Part shown: piece after piece, positions 1-9,430 of the stretch
How positions within the stretch are numbered: the first letter of the stretch is position 1
How the letters are laid out: each line of letters opens with the position of its first letter
Assembly: GCF_018991925.1 (NCBI RefSeq)
Contig: NW_024711973.1
Span: forward strand, 152,501 to 216,500
Origin: Homarus americanus
Taxonomy: Eukaryota > Arthropoda > Malacostraca > Decapoda > Nephropidae
Direction of reading: 5' to 3'
DNA: 64,000 bases
Program-made: the position numbers and the translations under genes
Notes under the pieces: generated by a model
Databases searched by the model: none
What the model saw: only the letters and a program-made list of their open reading frames with translations
What the model was told of the DNA's origin: nothing

Positions 1-1180
1 ACGGAGTTGTTCATGGATAATGGTAGTCTCGATGTTCCTAAAGTTGGTGTCAGAGAGAATGCTGGCATTTGTTATCCTGTCTTCCCTGCGAACTCGGAGG
101 ATGGAACGTAGACTACGTTGGTCAAAGTTTTCAAGTGCCTTGAGGTGCCTCCTGTATCGGACCCATGTCTCGCTGCCATATAGCAGGGTGGGGAGGACCA
201 CTGCTCGATATACGTGCAACTTTGTAGATAATTTCGGCTCCCTATAGCTGAAGACATTGGTACAGAGTCTGCCATAGGCCTGAGATACACATCTGCTCCG
301 AAGTTTATTCTCTTCATTGATGTCCGTTGTGGTGAACAGGTGGGAGCCGAGATACTGAAAGTGGGTAACATTAGAGAGGGTAGTACCGTTAACCTGGATG
401 GATGGTGGAGGTTTGGCTGAACCAGGGGCAGGATGAAATATAATCTGAGTCTTACGTACATTTACTTCGAGGCCTAAGTGTGCACACGCATCTGCGTCGT
501 CATTCAGGATCTCCTATAGATCACGTTCAGTGTGAGTGACAAGGGTGAGATCGTCTGCTTACTGAAGTACAGTATATGGAAGCTGCCGACACCTTTGTTC
601 TTGCTTGGAGTCGTCTTATGTTGAAAAGACCCTTCATCCGGTACTGGTTATCCACCCCGCCGGGTAAATTGGCACTGGCACGAGTAAGGAAGGCAGCCAT
701 GAAAATGGAAGAGAGAGTTGGTGCCAGTACACTTCCTTGTTTTACCTCTGTTTGGATGGGGAAGAACTCAGACTGGGTGTCATTGTACAGGACACTGCCG
801 TTCATGCCACCGTGCAGTTACCTCACTAGGGTGATGAATTTTGATGGGCAGCCAAAACGACTGAGGGTCCGCCAGAGGGTTTCCTTGTTTACCGAGTCGA
901 AGGCCTTGGTTAGGTCGATGAAAGCCATGTACAGGTCACGATGCTGTTCTCTGCACTTTTCCTGTATCTGGCGGGCAGCAAAGTTCATGTGAATGGTTCC
1001 ACATGATGATGTAATGCCACATTGAGATTCTGGGAGGAAGTTTTCCGCCTCAGGAAAAAGTTTGTTTAGGAGGACTTGGGCGATAATCTTGCCAGCTACA
1101 GACAGCAATGTGATCCCGTGGTATGTGCGAATGCTAGTGCTCTTTCCAGTGCTGAAGAATGCCTTCTTTGTCTTTAGTTA
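1..1180 (-). pseudogene. Reverse transcriptase and C-terminal part of LINE family A (broken)
   Basis: The antisense frame at 818-1108 carries FLPESQCG and AFIDLTKAFDSVN (RT motif A with the first catalytic Asp). The frame at 527-805 carries VKQGSVLAPTLSSIFMAA (motif B). Motif C at 550-561 reads Q-stop-A-D-D: the Tyr codon of YADD has become TAA, so the catalytic box is interrupted. The C-terminal part (72-461) continues in another frame with HFQYLGS-like and VLPTLLYGSETW-like text. The missing first RT motifs, the stop and the frame changes show an inactive copy. It is cut by the window start. Confidence 0.88.
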
Positions 1181-1319
1181 GGGAGTTACTGTTGAATGAG
1201 CGGGGTCAGTGCCACAAGTGATTGGCAGATTAAATATTTTAGTCGAATTAAAAAAATTCGTGCATCTAGTGCTGATCTGCAGTTTTTACATTTCGCATGC
1301 TTTATTTTTCAATCATTCG

Positions 1320-2326
1320 TTCTTTAGATTGCGAAGCTTGCGCCGGGCTGTCGCTTTCTTCTTGCGGAAGGCATCAGCTTTGATACGAGATTGAGGGTTG
1401 TTCTGCCAGCCAGCTAAAGCATGTTTATCATAGACAAGTACGTTGATTTCCGGGTCCTTCTCATCATACCAGTCCTGGCATATTCTTTTGATCCGGCCGA
1501 GGGTCTTACTGCAGGTATTTTGTCATGATAGTGTCGAGAATACCCCATTCGGCACAGGGATTTGGGTTGTTTGGTGTCAGGTTGTTTATTATCCCATGTT
1601 CGAGCTGCTCTCTGGAAGCATGTGCCACTGGTGGATTCTCCAGATGCTTAGTGTTAAACCTCTTGTGGAGGCTTGTTACCTTCGCTGTTTAGGGGCGATG
1701 TGAAGTGAGAGTTTGGCTCTGATGAGCCGATGATCAGTGTCACAGTGGTCTGAACCACGTATGGATCAGGTAATGAGGACAGCTCGGCGATCTCTTTCTC
1801 TGACAATGATGTAGTCAATGAGATTCCAGTCTTTGGATCGTGGGTGTTGCCACGAACCCCTCAACCTGTCGGCCTGCCTAAATAAGGTATTGGCTATAGT
1901 GAGGTTGTGTGTAGCACACTTGCTGAGGAGGAGTAGGTCGTTGGGATTACACTTGCCCAGTCCATTTCTCCCCATAATTCCCTGCCATATGTCAGCATCT
2001 CTGCCAACTCTGGCATTGAAGTCCCCTAGGAGCACAACCTTATCTTCTCTGGGGATAGAGGTTAGCACTCGGTCAAGGTCAGTGTAAAAGGCCTCGTTGA
2101 TGTCATCCTCTGCATCCAGTGTTGGGGCGATTGGACTGATGAAGAAGTCATGAGTGTGAGAGATTCAGTGGGACTCGGGTTACGAGGCGCTCGTTGATCC
2201 CAACAAACATTTCAGTTAGCCTATGTAGGATGCTTTGGTGGATGGCAAAGCCAACTCCATAAATGTGGTTTCTCTCTGCATCAGACTTACTCTTCCAGAA
2301 GAAGGTATAGCCAGACTCCCGTTCTG
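1320..2326 (-). pseudogene. AP-endonuclease domain and linker of LINE family A (broken)
   Basis: The antisense translation gives a GYTFFW-type start near 2310, an APTLDAEDDINEAFYTDLD stretch near 2100, then KVVLLGDFNARVGRDADIW, the D-x-N catalytic core of the exonuclease/endonuclease/phosphatase fold. LIDYIIVRERDR follows, with the position of the usual final Asp-His motif after about 1766 scrambled. The open part is about 100 residues (1766-2068), against about 230 for a whole domain. The linker at 1320-1570 can still be read as a basic helix (KKKATARRKLRNLK). The domain would nick target DNA to prime reverse transcription; here it cannot be expressed whole. Confidence 0.85.
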
Positions 2327-2330
2327 CGAG

Positions 2331-2815
2331 TCTGTACCGCCGTTGGGGTCTTACTGGAGTTCTGTAAGCGTGTCTGCCTGTTGTCGGGCTCCACCGCAGA
2401 TTTTTCGTTTACGGTTTACTCCCGTAGCCTTGTACTGTACCAACCAAGATTAATCCACAAGGCAGCAGGGCAGTGGTTGGTAGGCGCCAGGACGTATCTA
2501 CATGGCAGTGGGCCTATGCGCCGTCCCTTTGAGGGTCCTGCTGCTCCAAGATCTGCTGCTGGTCTAGCCTGGGCCCACGAGGTACCCAGTTACCGTGTGT
2601 TGCCACAAGGAGGCACAGCAGGAGTCTTGATGGTGAAGAGGCTATGTACTTACGCAAGTTGTTTCCCTGTTCGCCATGAGGGTTAGCCAGTGGAGGTAGC
2701 TGAAAGCGACAGGAAGCGAGCAGTGCTTGCACCTTAGCACTTGCATAATGCTGCCACACTAGACGCATTTCACCACCCTGTGTGTGGCTGCGCGCGCGCA
2801 TACACACACACACAC

Positions 2816-2850
<35 letters not shown>

Positions 2851-2852
2851 GG
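2331..2852 (+). repeat. Dispersed repeat R1, copy 1
   Basis: About 500 bp beginning TACCGCCGTTGGGGTCTTA and ending in a (CA)n tract. It matches 40157-40632 along its length, with scattered substitutions. The antisense strand of both copies holds the phrase LVWQHY followed by VQALLAS and GEQGNNL, which may only reflect DNA similarity. In both places the left edge of R1 abuts an antisense LINE, but the two LINEs differ (A here, B at 40 kb). The (CA)n end suggests a short retroelement in + orientation; a 5' module of a LINE in - orientation is the alternative. Confidence 0.75.
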
Positions 2853-2939
2853 CAAATCGATTTCAGTGAGTTGTCATTATTATCAAAATATGTCAGGTGA
2901 ATTTATAAAGGGGGTGGTTGTATTGCATTTGACGAGCCT

Positions 2940-3206
2940 TCACTAATAGATGGATAGTTTGATAAGTTGTATGGTTAATAGTTATAGATGGATAATTTAA
3001 TGGATAGTTAGAAGATGTATAGTATCATCTATAGTTATAGATGGATAATTTGACGGATACTACGATTGGTTGTTATTGATGGATAATTTGACGGATAATA
3101 TGACTGACACTTATTAGATTGATAGTATGACTGAGAGAGTTATAGATGGATAATTTAATGAATAGTATGACTGATAGTTATAGATGAATTATTTGACGGA
3201 TAGTAA
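2940..3206. repeat. Degenerate tandem repeat, TAGATGGATAATTTGACGG-type
   Basis: The phrase tatagatggataatttgacg and variants recur about seven times at uneven spacing of roughly 35-60 bp, alternating with GACTGATAGTTA-like links. This is an old, eroded minisatellite. No reading frame of interest crosses it. Confidence 0.7.
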
Positions 3207-3492
3207 TGTCTCTTCTCTGCCCTCCTGGCCTGAGCTACGCTGTGAGAGCCAAGTTTCAACATTCTGTCCATTACCAATTCAAATGAACTTGGAGTATGTT
3301 ATGCATTAAACTATCGCCGTTGTTGGTTTATTGAACTGTTTCAGTCGTGTTCCATTCACCTTCCCCTCGTTTGTCTGTCTGTCTTTCTGTTTTTGTTTCA
3401 TTGTCTGTATTTTTTTTCTGTCAGCCTGTATGTCTCTTATCTCTCCATTTGTTTTTCCCTCTTCCTTCTTTCCTTCTATCTTTCATCACTAG

Positions 3493-3621
3493 GCCATCAC
3501 ACAGGCTATCCACAGAGCCAAGTCGTCCGTGTTATTGACTCGTTCAAGAAGCCTAGTGACGCGTGTTGGAGAACTGGAAAATTGCTTTATTAATGAGAGA
3601 AGGGACTTTGATCACAAGCGG
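3493..3621 (+). CDS. Candidate coding exon 1 of an unknown host gene (43 codons)
   Basis: A long pyrimidine tract (about 3445-3490) ends in ACTAG, followed by 129 bp open in one frame (AITQAIHRAKSS at the start, GELENCFINERRDFDHKR at the end), then a GTATGA donor. The exon is exactly 43 codons, phase 0 at both ends. It joins in frame to the exon at 3851-3917. It contains basic and acidic stretches but no domain I recognise. A second frame is open almost to the end (it stops at TAA near 3591), so the frame choice rests on the donor. No upstream exon was found in 2.9-3.4 kb. Exon status is inference from splice signals only. Confidence 0.4.
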
Positions 3622-3690
3622 GTATGAAAAACACGCTCGTGACTATTGTAATTCTCATTAATCTTTTTTTGTTTTTTCTTCCCTCCTCAG

Positions 3691-3741
3691 TGCCATCGTC
3701 TGCGAAATTCATCACAGTATTGAAGTTAGATGATAGTTTTA
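3691..3741 (+). other. Possible cassette (poison) exon between the two candidate exons
   Basis: A strong acceptor (TTTTTTCTTCCCTCCTCAG ending at 3690) and a GTAAGT donor (3742) bound 51 bp. The length is divisible by three, but in the phase set by exon 1 it holds a TGA at 3721-3723; the frame that stays open (PSSAKFITVLKLDDSF) needs a different phase. It may be a regulatory exon whose inclusion truncates the product, a terminal exon, or chance splice-like sequence. Confidence 0.25.
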
Positions 3742-3850
3742 GTAAGTCAGTCATGTGGTTATCGGTATTAATTATTGCATACGTTTTTAATGTTTGTTAT
3801 TTGTGATACGTATGTTTTTATGCATTAATTTTAGATATTTATTTTTTCAG

Positions 3851-3917
3851 GTAAGTGATGGTTGTGACCTTTTTGTCAACCATTGTCTACAGCCACATGG
3901 ACCAACTCTTCCCCTAG
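3851..3917 (+). CDS. Candidate coding exon 2 of the same unknown gene (22 codons plus 1 base)
   Basis: ATTTTTTCAG ends at 3850 and a GTGAGT donor begins at 3918. The 67 bp between them read VSDGCDLFVNHCLQPHGPTL plus two more residues in phase 0, matching exon 1, and leave phase 1 for a next exon. Two Cys and two His lie close together (C..., HC, H), but no zinc-binding pattern can be assigned. The next exon, which must start in phase 1, was not identified; repeats fill the DNA downstream. The product is not recognised. Confidence 0.4.
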
Positions 3918-3942
3918 GTGAGTGTTAATAATTATCTTATAT

Positions 3943-3982
3943 ATGGTGGTCTAAAAAGTCCTTCTCTATTTTGGACCACCAT
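3943..3982. repeat. Short near-perfect palindrome (14-bp arms)
   Basis: ATGGTGGTCTAAAA and its inverse TTTTGGACCACCAT enclose 12 bases, with one mismatched pair in the stem. It looks like a deletion derivative of an inverted-repeat transposon, or a simple hairpin. It sits just after candidate exon 2. Confidence 0.6.
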
Positions 3983-4000
3983 GTACCACATTGTTATATA

Positions 4001-4160
4001 TTGGGTGTTCCGAAAAAAAAAACTTACAATTATTGTCTTAAATATTACTTCACGTCATGTTCTTATAAAACTAAGTCTTTAGCTTAGAAAGTATTATGAG
4101 TCAACTCTATTTATAAACTTCACAACTAACTGAGCATAAACAGGTTTTTTGGAACACCGT
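4001..4160. mobile_element. MITE-like element, about 155 bp, GGTGTTCC terminal inverted repeats
   Basis: The left end TTGGGTGTTCCGAAAAAA and the right end GGTTTTTTGGAACACCG are inverse to each other over about 15 bp, flanked by TATA on both sides. The inside is AT-rich with no coding potential. Ends and TA-type flanks fit a non-autonomous Tc1/mariner-like element. The exact target duplication is uncertain because the flank itself is TA-rich. Confidence 0.55.
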
Positions 4161-4394
4161 ATAAATGCATATGTACTGTACATTATACGTGTTATGTATA
4201 TGTACAGACGTGTTCGTTGTATTATGTTATATAAGCGTAATGTACTGTACGTATGGGGGGGGGTGTATCTGTCCACCTGTTACTGTATATCGTTTGTGGC
4301 GACATTGTGTGCCACGTACTGTAACTATAGCACGGAGGAGTCGTAATGGTTCTAATGTACTTAAGTTTATTTTCCTGCTTTTATTCATTATATT

Positions 4395-4640
4395 TGTTTA
4401 ACCTTCTCATTTTCTGTTCATCTCGCTCAATTATGGTAAAATCATTTACTAACAGACTATGGTTTTTTGTCTTGAAGTCATTTAAAATTTCGTAATTTTT
4501 GGTTTATTTCTTCTCACTCGTAATATTTTTTAACCCATTCTCATCACCTATAAACCCATAAACCCAGTGAACTTGATATGCCATTAAAGTATCGTGTTGG
4601 CAGGAGTTATATTAGTAAGCTTCTACAATTGATATTGAAA
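4395..4640. repeat. Diverged duplicate block alpha, copy 1 (partner 6845-7060)
   Basis: Shared phrases in the same order, including TTCATC-TCGCTC near 4415, AACCCATTCTCATCAC near 4530, and CAGGAGTTATATTAGT near 4600, match 6845-7060. Similarity is moderate and indels are frequent. AT-rich DNA at 4640-5150 shows no gene or clear repeat. Confidence 0.5.
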
Positions 4641-5149
4641 CATATTGATATTTAAACAGTTTATTTAGCCAGAAAAATACAAATACAGAGTGAATAAATA
4701 TCACAATATTGAAATGGCTGAGCCAATTGAGGGCCTGAGCTCTCTTAGTGGCACCTGATATTTACTGTACATGTATCTCAAGGAATTATTATGTAACCTA
4801 TAGTATCATCTGGAACAGTATACATAACATGAAATTACTAAGTATATATGAGAATGCTACCACGATTATTACTTCTTTATTTATATACATTATTTTTTTT
4901 TACATTTATATAATAAGTATATACATATTATACACTGGAGTTGATATACATTAACTGATAAGTGAGGGAATCAATACAACATGGGTTGTATTAAGGTGAA
5001 ACAAGAGGACAGAAACAGTCAGTCTTGGCGGCAAATATATTATTATTGCAATGGTAGTTTCTATCTCCGTGACAATATATTATATAATGGTTTTGTTGGT
5101 ACAATAAAAGTAAGAGTATAAAGTAAGTGTTACAAAAATATTAATACTT

Positions 5150-6112
5150 CGACAATAGATACTTTTAAGAGATGATCGAGAGGAAGGGAGCGTAGTCTTT
5201 GTTCGGATGGGTGGGGGGTAAGTTGTTCCAAACCTTAATACCATGATATTTTATGGAGGTCTGGGACTAAGAGTAGCGCAGGGGGGGTGGGGGTATTGGT
5301 ACTGTAAGTCTGGGTGTCTTAAGTTGTACCTCTGGTTATTCCGGAATTGTAAATAATTGTTCTTAATCAAGTGATTAACAGTTTTATAAACAATAAAGCA
5401 CAGCAGTAAGTGTTAATATCCTCGAATTTTAAAATCAGTTTTTTTTTTCAAATAGATCATTGTCTGCACAACTCTCTTCTGGGCAGTGACCAAGGGTTGT
5501 GTTTTAGTGGAGCCAGAGCCCCCCATCGTGTGGGACAGTGTATCAAGTGTTGGTAAACAAGGTCATTATATATTTCTGTCATTGCTGCAAGAGTGAGTGA
5601 CTGACGAGTGTGATACAAGATACTGCACTGTTTATTGGCTTTCCCATGCGGTTTCTCAAGTTTAGTTTATCATCAACAATAACCCCAAGGAATTTTGTAT
5701 TTTAATTACGTTTGAGGACTGAATTACCAAGGTACAGGGGACCCAAATCTGGAGGAAAGTTTAACTTCTGTGAAAGATTGTGTAGTATTTTTTTTTCGAG
5801 GTTTAAGGTCAATTTATTACATATTACCCAGTTCTTGACTTTAGACAATTCACTGTTCATTGTTCTCATTAAGGAATGGAGATCTGTGTGGCTGGTATAA
5901 AAATTACTATCGTCTGCAGATAAGATGTATTTTACGAGTGTGCTGGAGTGGGCACAGAGGTGTCGGGGAGACCTTATATCAACAGCTCGTTTTAGTACTG
6001 GCAGAATTAAGGTGTACGCCAGCCTACAGTGTTTAAGTGTTCCTTTACTCTTCATGGATTTCACGACTTGTTAGTCTGTTTTTGTTTTATGATTTTATGA
6101 TTATTATATCGT
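5150..6112 (-). mobile_element. LINE family D fragment, RT C-terminal half (degenerate)
   Basis: Antisense reading gives ILSADDSNFYTSHTDL (the ADD catalytic box, with the usual Phe/Tyr before it missing), VKNWVICNKLTLNLEK, and a KFLGVIVDD-like phrase, then text ending in NNQRYNLRHPDL and WNNLPPIR near 5200-5330. That order (catalytic box, thumb, C-terminus) is usual for jockey/CR1-type RTs. Frameshifts break it. On the right it is cut by a (TA)n tract. The piece at 5973-6112 is repeated at 7977-8215. Confidence 0.78.
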
Positions 6113-6235
<123 letters not shown>

Positions 6236-6339
6236 AGCCCGAGAATGTTTGCAGTGGAGGACTGTGGTCGCCAACCCAACCCTCAGATAATAGGACGGTA
6301 GTCTAATTAATTTAAATTGGAATATATAAAACTCTCTGT

Positions 6340-7060
6340 TTTTCCCCGTTATTATATAAATGCAATCTGAAATCCCGTAAATACACAACACTTCAATAAT
6401 ATTTTCCTCCCCAAATAACGTAAACACTTAATAATAAATTTCTAAATAACATACACAGCACCACATCACCTCCAGAGCAGAGGCAGGTGAGGCCTTCACC
6501 TGGTCCACCTCCACCACCCATCTTCATCAGGTACAAACACTTTTATATTCAAATAATGAAGGAAAAAATAGGTCACAAGTGTACTGTGGTGTTATGTTCT
6601 TTATGGTGTTTAAAATGTTAATTACAGCAGAGTAAAGTTTTGTTTACCACGTCACTTGTGGGAAAGGGGCGGGATTTTTCCTTCATTACATAATATTGTT
6701 TTTGTGTTTACTTTGTACTGTTTAATGTTTACTCTCTCAGATACTGATTAGAATCTAGTTTTCTGAATTTTATGTTGTTTGTTTTCTTATACATAATACA
6801 CTTGTAATTGTATCATTACTGTCTGCATTGAGGATTTATGCATTTATTTATTTAACATTTGTGTTCTATTCATCTTGCTCGTTGATGGTAAACTCGTGTC
6901 ATACCAACACATTTGTTTTGATTTTAGTTAGAAATCTCATTAGAATTTCTTTATTTTTCCTTTTTTTTAATTGGTAACATATTCAACCCATTCTTATCAC
7001 GTTTAAAGCCAATGAACTCGTTAACAGGAGTTATATCAGTGACTGCTATAACATGGTGCC
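6340..7060. repeat. Diverged duplicate blocks gamma and alpha, copy 2
   Basis: Bases 6340-6840 match 8395-8560 plus 9115-9430, including GGTGTTATGTTCTTTATGG and GGAAAGGGGCGGGATTTTTC, which are almost identical. A weaker third copy lies at 42850-43200. Bases 6845-7060 match 4395-4640. No open frame or transposase is seen inside. Confidence 0.75.
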
Positions 7061-7670
7061 TACTAGGTCTTAAAGTCAAACTAAGTCATACTTTTTACGT
7101 GTCCTACAAAAGTCATAGTTGTTTTAATAGATCAGATCTCATACTTTTTTTTTAGAACAATATGTCATATTATTGAGTTCCTATCGGTTATAGAGAAAGT
7201 TTTATTTTAAAATATTATTTTCTTGGGTTGAAAGGAAACTTTCAAATACAAAGTAACTGTATAAGTTAACATACATAGCTCTTTAGCTCTATTTGTATTC
7301 TCATCTTTAAGGTTTTGTGATGCTGCTCAACAACACTAACCAGAGGAAGATTGTAGCCAATTATAGTTTTTGTCATATTGTTTAATTCATCAGGTATCTA
7401 AGTAGCAATTTTAGCAGACAATTCATTTTTTTTAATTTTCAGTCTGCGTTTTATTGATGCAATTGTCTAACATACTGATAAAAAAAAATCACACACACCA
7501 GTGAAAAAAGCTCAGTCCTCATCCCAGTTCAGACCTTTATTGTGCGTAATTGTATCATTGTATAATAATTAATTAATTATCTAAGTAATTTGGAATGTTG
7601 CCTCTTCCGAGGTCACTGCGGTGATTGTTAGTACATTACGTACCTCCCAGGAGTGTCTTGATCACGTATC

Positions 7671-7724
<54 letters not shown>

Positions 7725-7976
7725 GTATTATCAGTTGCCAAGAATGCATGATGAAGTTCTGAATTTACCTGGCCTTTAAATTGGGTAGGGGACAAAAAAG
7801 TTAAATTATTATTATTTTTTTATTAAATTGAAACGATTGCTTAGTTTAGTCGTTAAAAATTCCAAAAATATGTACAAAATTTGTTTAAGGAACAAAGGTT
7901 CTACAAGGTCATACTTTTTAAAAATATTAATTTAGTAGACACCTTGAATAGGGGAACATAAAGGGGTTAAGGAAAG
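7061..7976. other. AT-rich interval, no gene seen
   Basis: AT-rich unique-looking sequence with a (TAA)n tract at 7670-7723. No coding frame, splice pair or terminal repeat is supported. Confidence 0.7.
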
Positions 7977-8343
<367 letters not shown>

Positions 8344-8394
8344 TGTGTGTGTGTAAATCTAAAAATAAAAGCACTTCATTCTCCCGTTGCAATT

Positions 8395-9430
8395 TTCTAG
8401 TTTGGTGTAAATCAGAAATAAATGCAATCCGGAATCCCGTTAATACACAATGGATCATTAATATTTTCCGTCCTAAATAATGTAAATAGTTAATGGTAAA
8501 TAATATATTCAGCATCACAGTCGGGGCCGGTGAGGCCTTCACCTAGTCCATCTCCACCACTCATATGGCACCCATTCATATCCCCTTCCACCACTCATAT
8601 GGCACCCATTCATATCCCCTTCCACCACTCATATGGCACCCAGTCATATCCCCCTTCATTCACATCACCCTTCCTCTACTAGGCACGAAGTTACCCTCCC
8701 TCCACCACCCATATGTACCCAGTCACCTACCCACCACACCCACCCACGCCCACACCTACAGTAGTTACCCGCCCATTACCCATATGGCACCTACAGTCTA
8801 TGGCACCCACCACGCCCACTACCCATATGGCACCTACAGTACCCACGGCACCTACAGTAGTTACCCACGCCCACTACCCATATGGCACCTACAGTAGTTA
8901 CCCACGCCCACTACCCATATGGCACCTACAGTAGTTACCCACGCCCACTACCCATATGGCACCTACAGTAGTTACCCACGCCCACTACCCATATGGCACC
9001 TACAGTAGTTACCCACGCCCACTACCCATATGGCACCTACAGTAGTTACCCACGCCCACTACCCATATGGCACCTACAGTAGTTACCCACGCCCACTACC
9101 CATATGGCACCCAATTGTCCATCTTCATCAGGACCAAAGACTTTATTCAAATAACGAAGAAAATATAGGTCACAAGTGTACTGTGGTGTTATGTTCTTTA
9201 TGGTGTTTAAAATGTTAATTACAGCAGAGTAAAGTTTTGTTTACCACGTCACTAGTGGGAAAGGGGCGGGATTTTTCCTTCATTACATAATATTATGGTT
9301 GTGTTTACTTTGTATTGTTTAATGTTAATTGTCTCAGATACTGATTAGAAACAAGTTTGCTTAAGTTTGTTTTTTTCTTTTACGTAATGCATCTTTAATT
9401 GTATATATATATAATGCCTGCAATGCGGAC
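8395..9430. repeat. Duplicate block gamma, copy 3, split by a minisatellite
   Basis: Bases 8395-8560 and 9115-9430 together match 6340-6840. Between them, where the other copy reads straight through CACCACCCATCTTCATCAGG, a tandem array has grown. This shows the array expanded inside one copy after the duplication. Confidence 0.75.
8563..9112. repeat. Minisatellite: 34-bp units, then 37-bp units
   Basis: The array starts with about 2.5 copies of a 34-bp unit (CATATGGCACCCATTCATAT plus CCCCTTCCACCACT), passes through irregular copies, and ends with at least six near-identical 37-bp units (CACCTACAGTAGTTACCCAC plus GCCCACTACCCATATGG). For example, the unit starts at 8886, 8923 and 8960. All contain CATATGG, so the 37-bp form probably arose from the 34-bp one. 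The open frames across it are by-products. Confidence 0.93.

Larger units (their letters stand above)
1..2326 (-). mobile_element. Non-LTR retrotransposon family A, copy 1 (degenerate, cut by window start)
   Basis: Read right to left this is an endonuclease/reverse-transcriptase LINE: an AP-type endonuclease with GDFNARVGRD, a linker, an RT fragment with AFIDLTKAFDSVN, and a C-terminal part ending at the window edge. Such elements move by target-primed reverse transcription. The reading frame changes several times and holds stops, so this copy is dead. The linker (to about 1145) joins almost directly to the RT fragment that starts near 1108, so the first RT motifs seem to be deleted. A second copy of the same family lies at 46254-48155 and aligns base for base over long stretches. 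Clade is not assigned; the protein style resembles the family often mis-annotated as craniofacial development protein 2-like. Confidence 0.9.

Noticed and set aside
8563..9112. CRISPR-like array
   Set aside because: Units are directly adjacent with no spacers and the genome is eukaryotic; it is a minisatellite.
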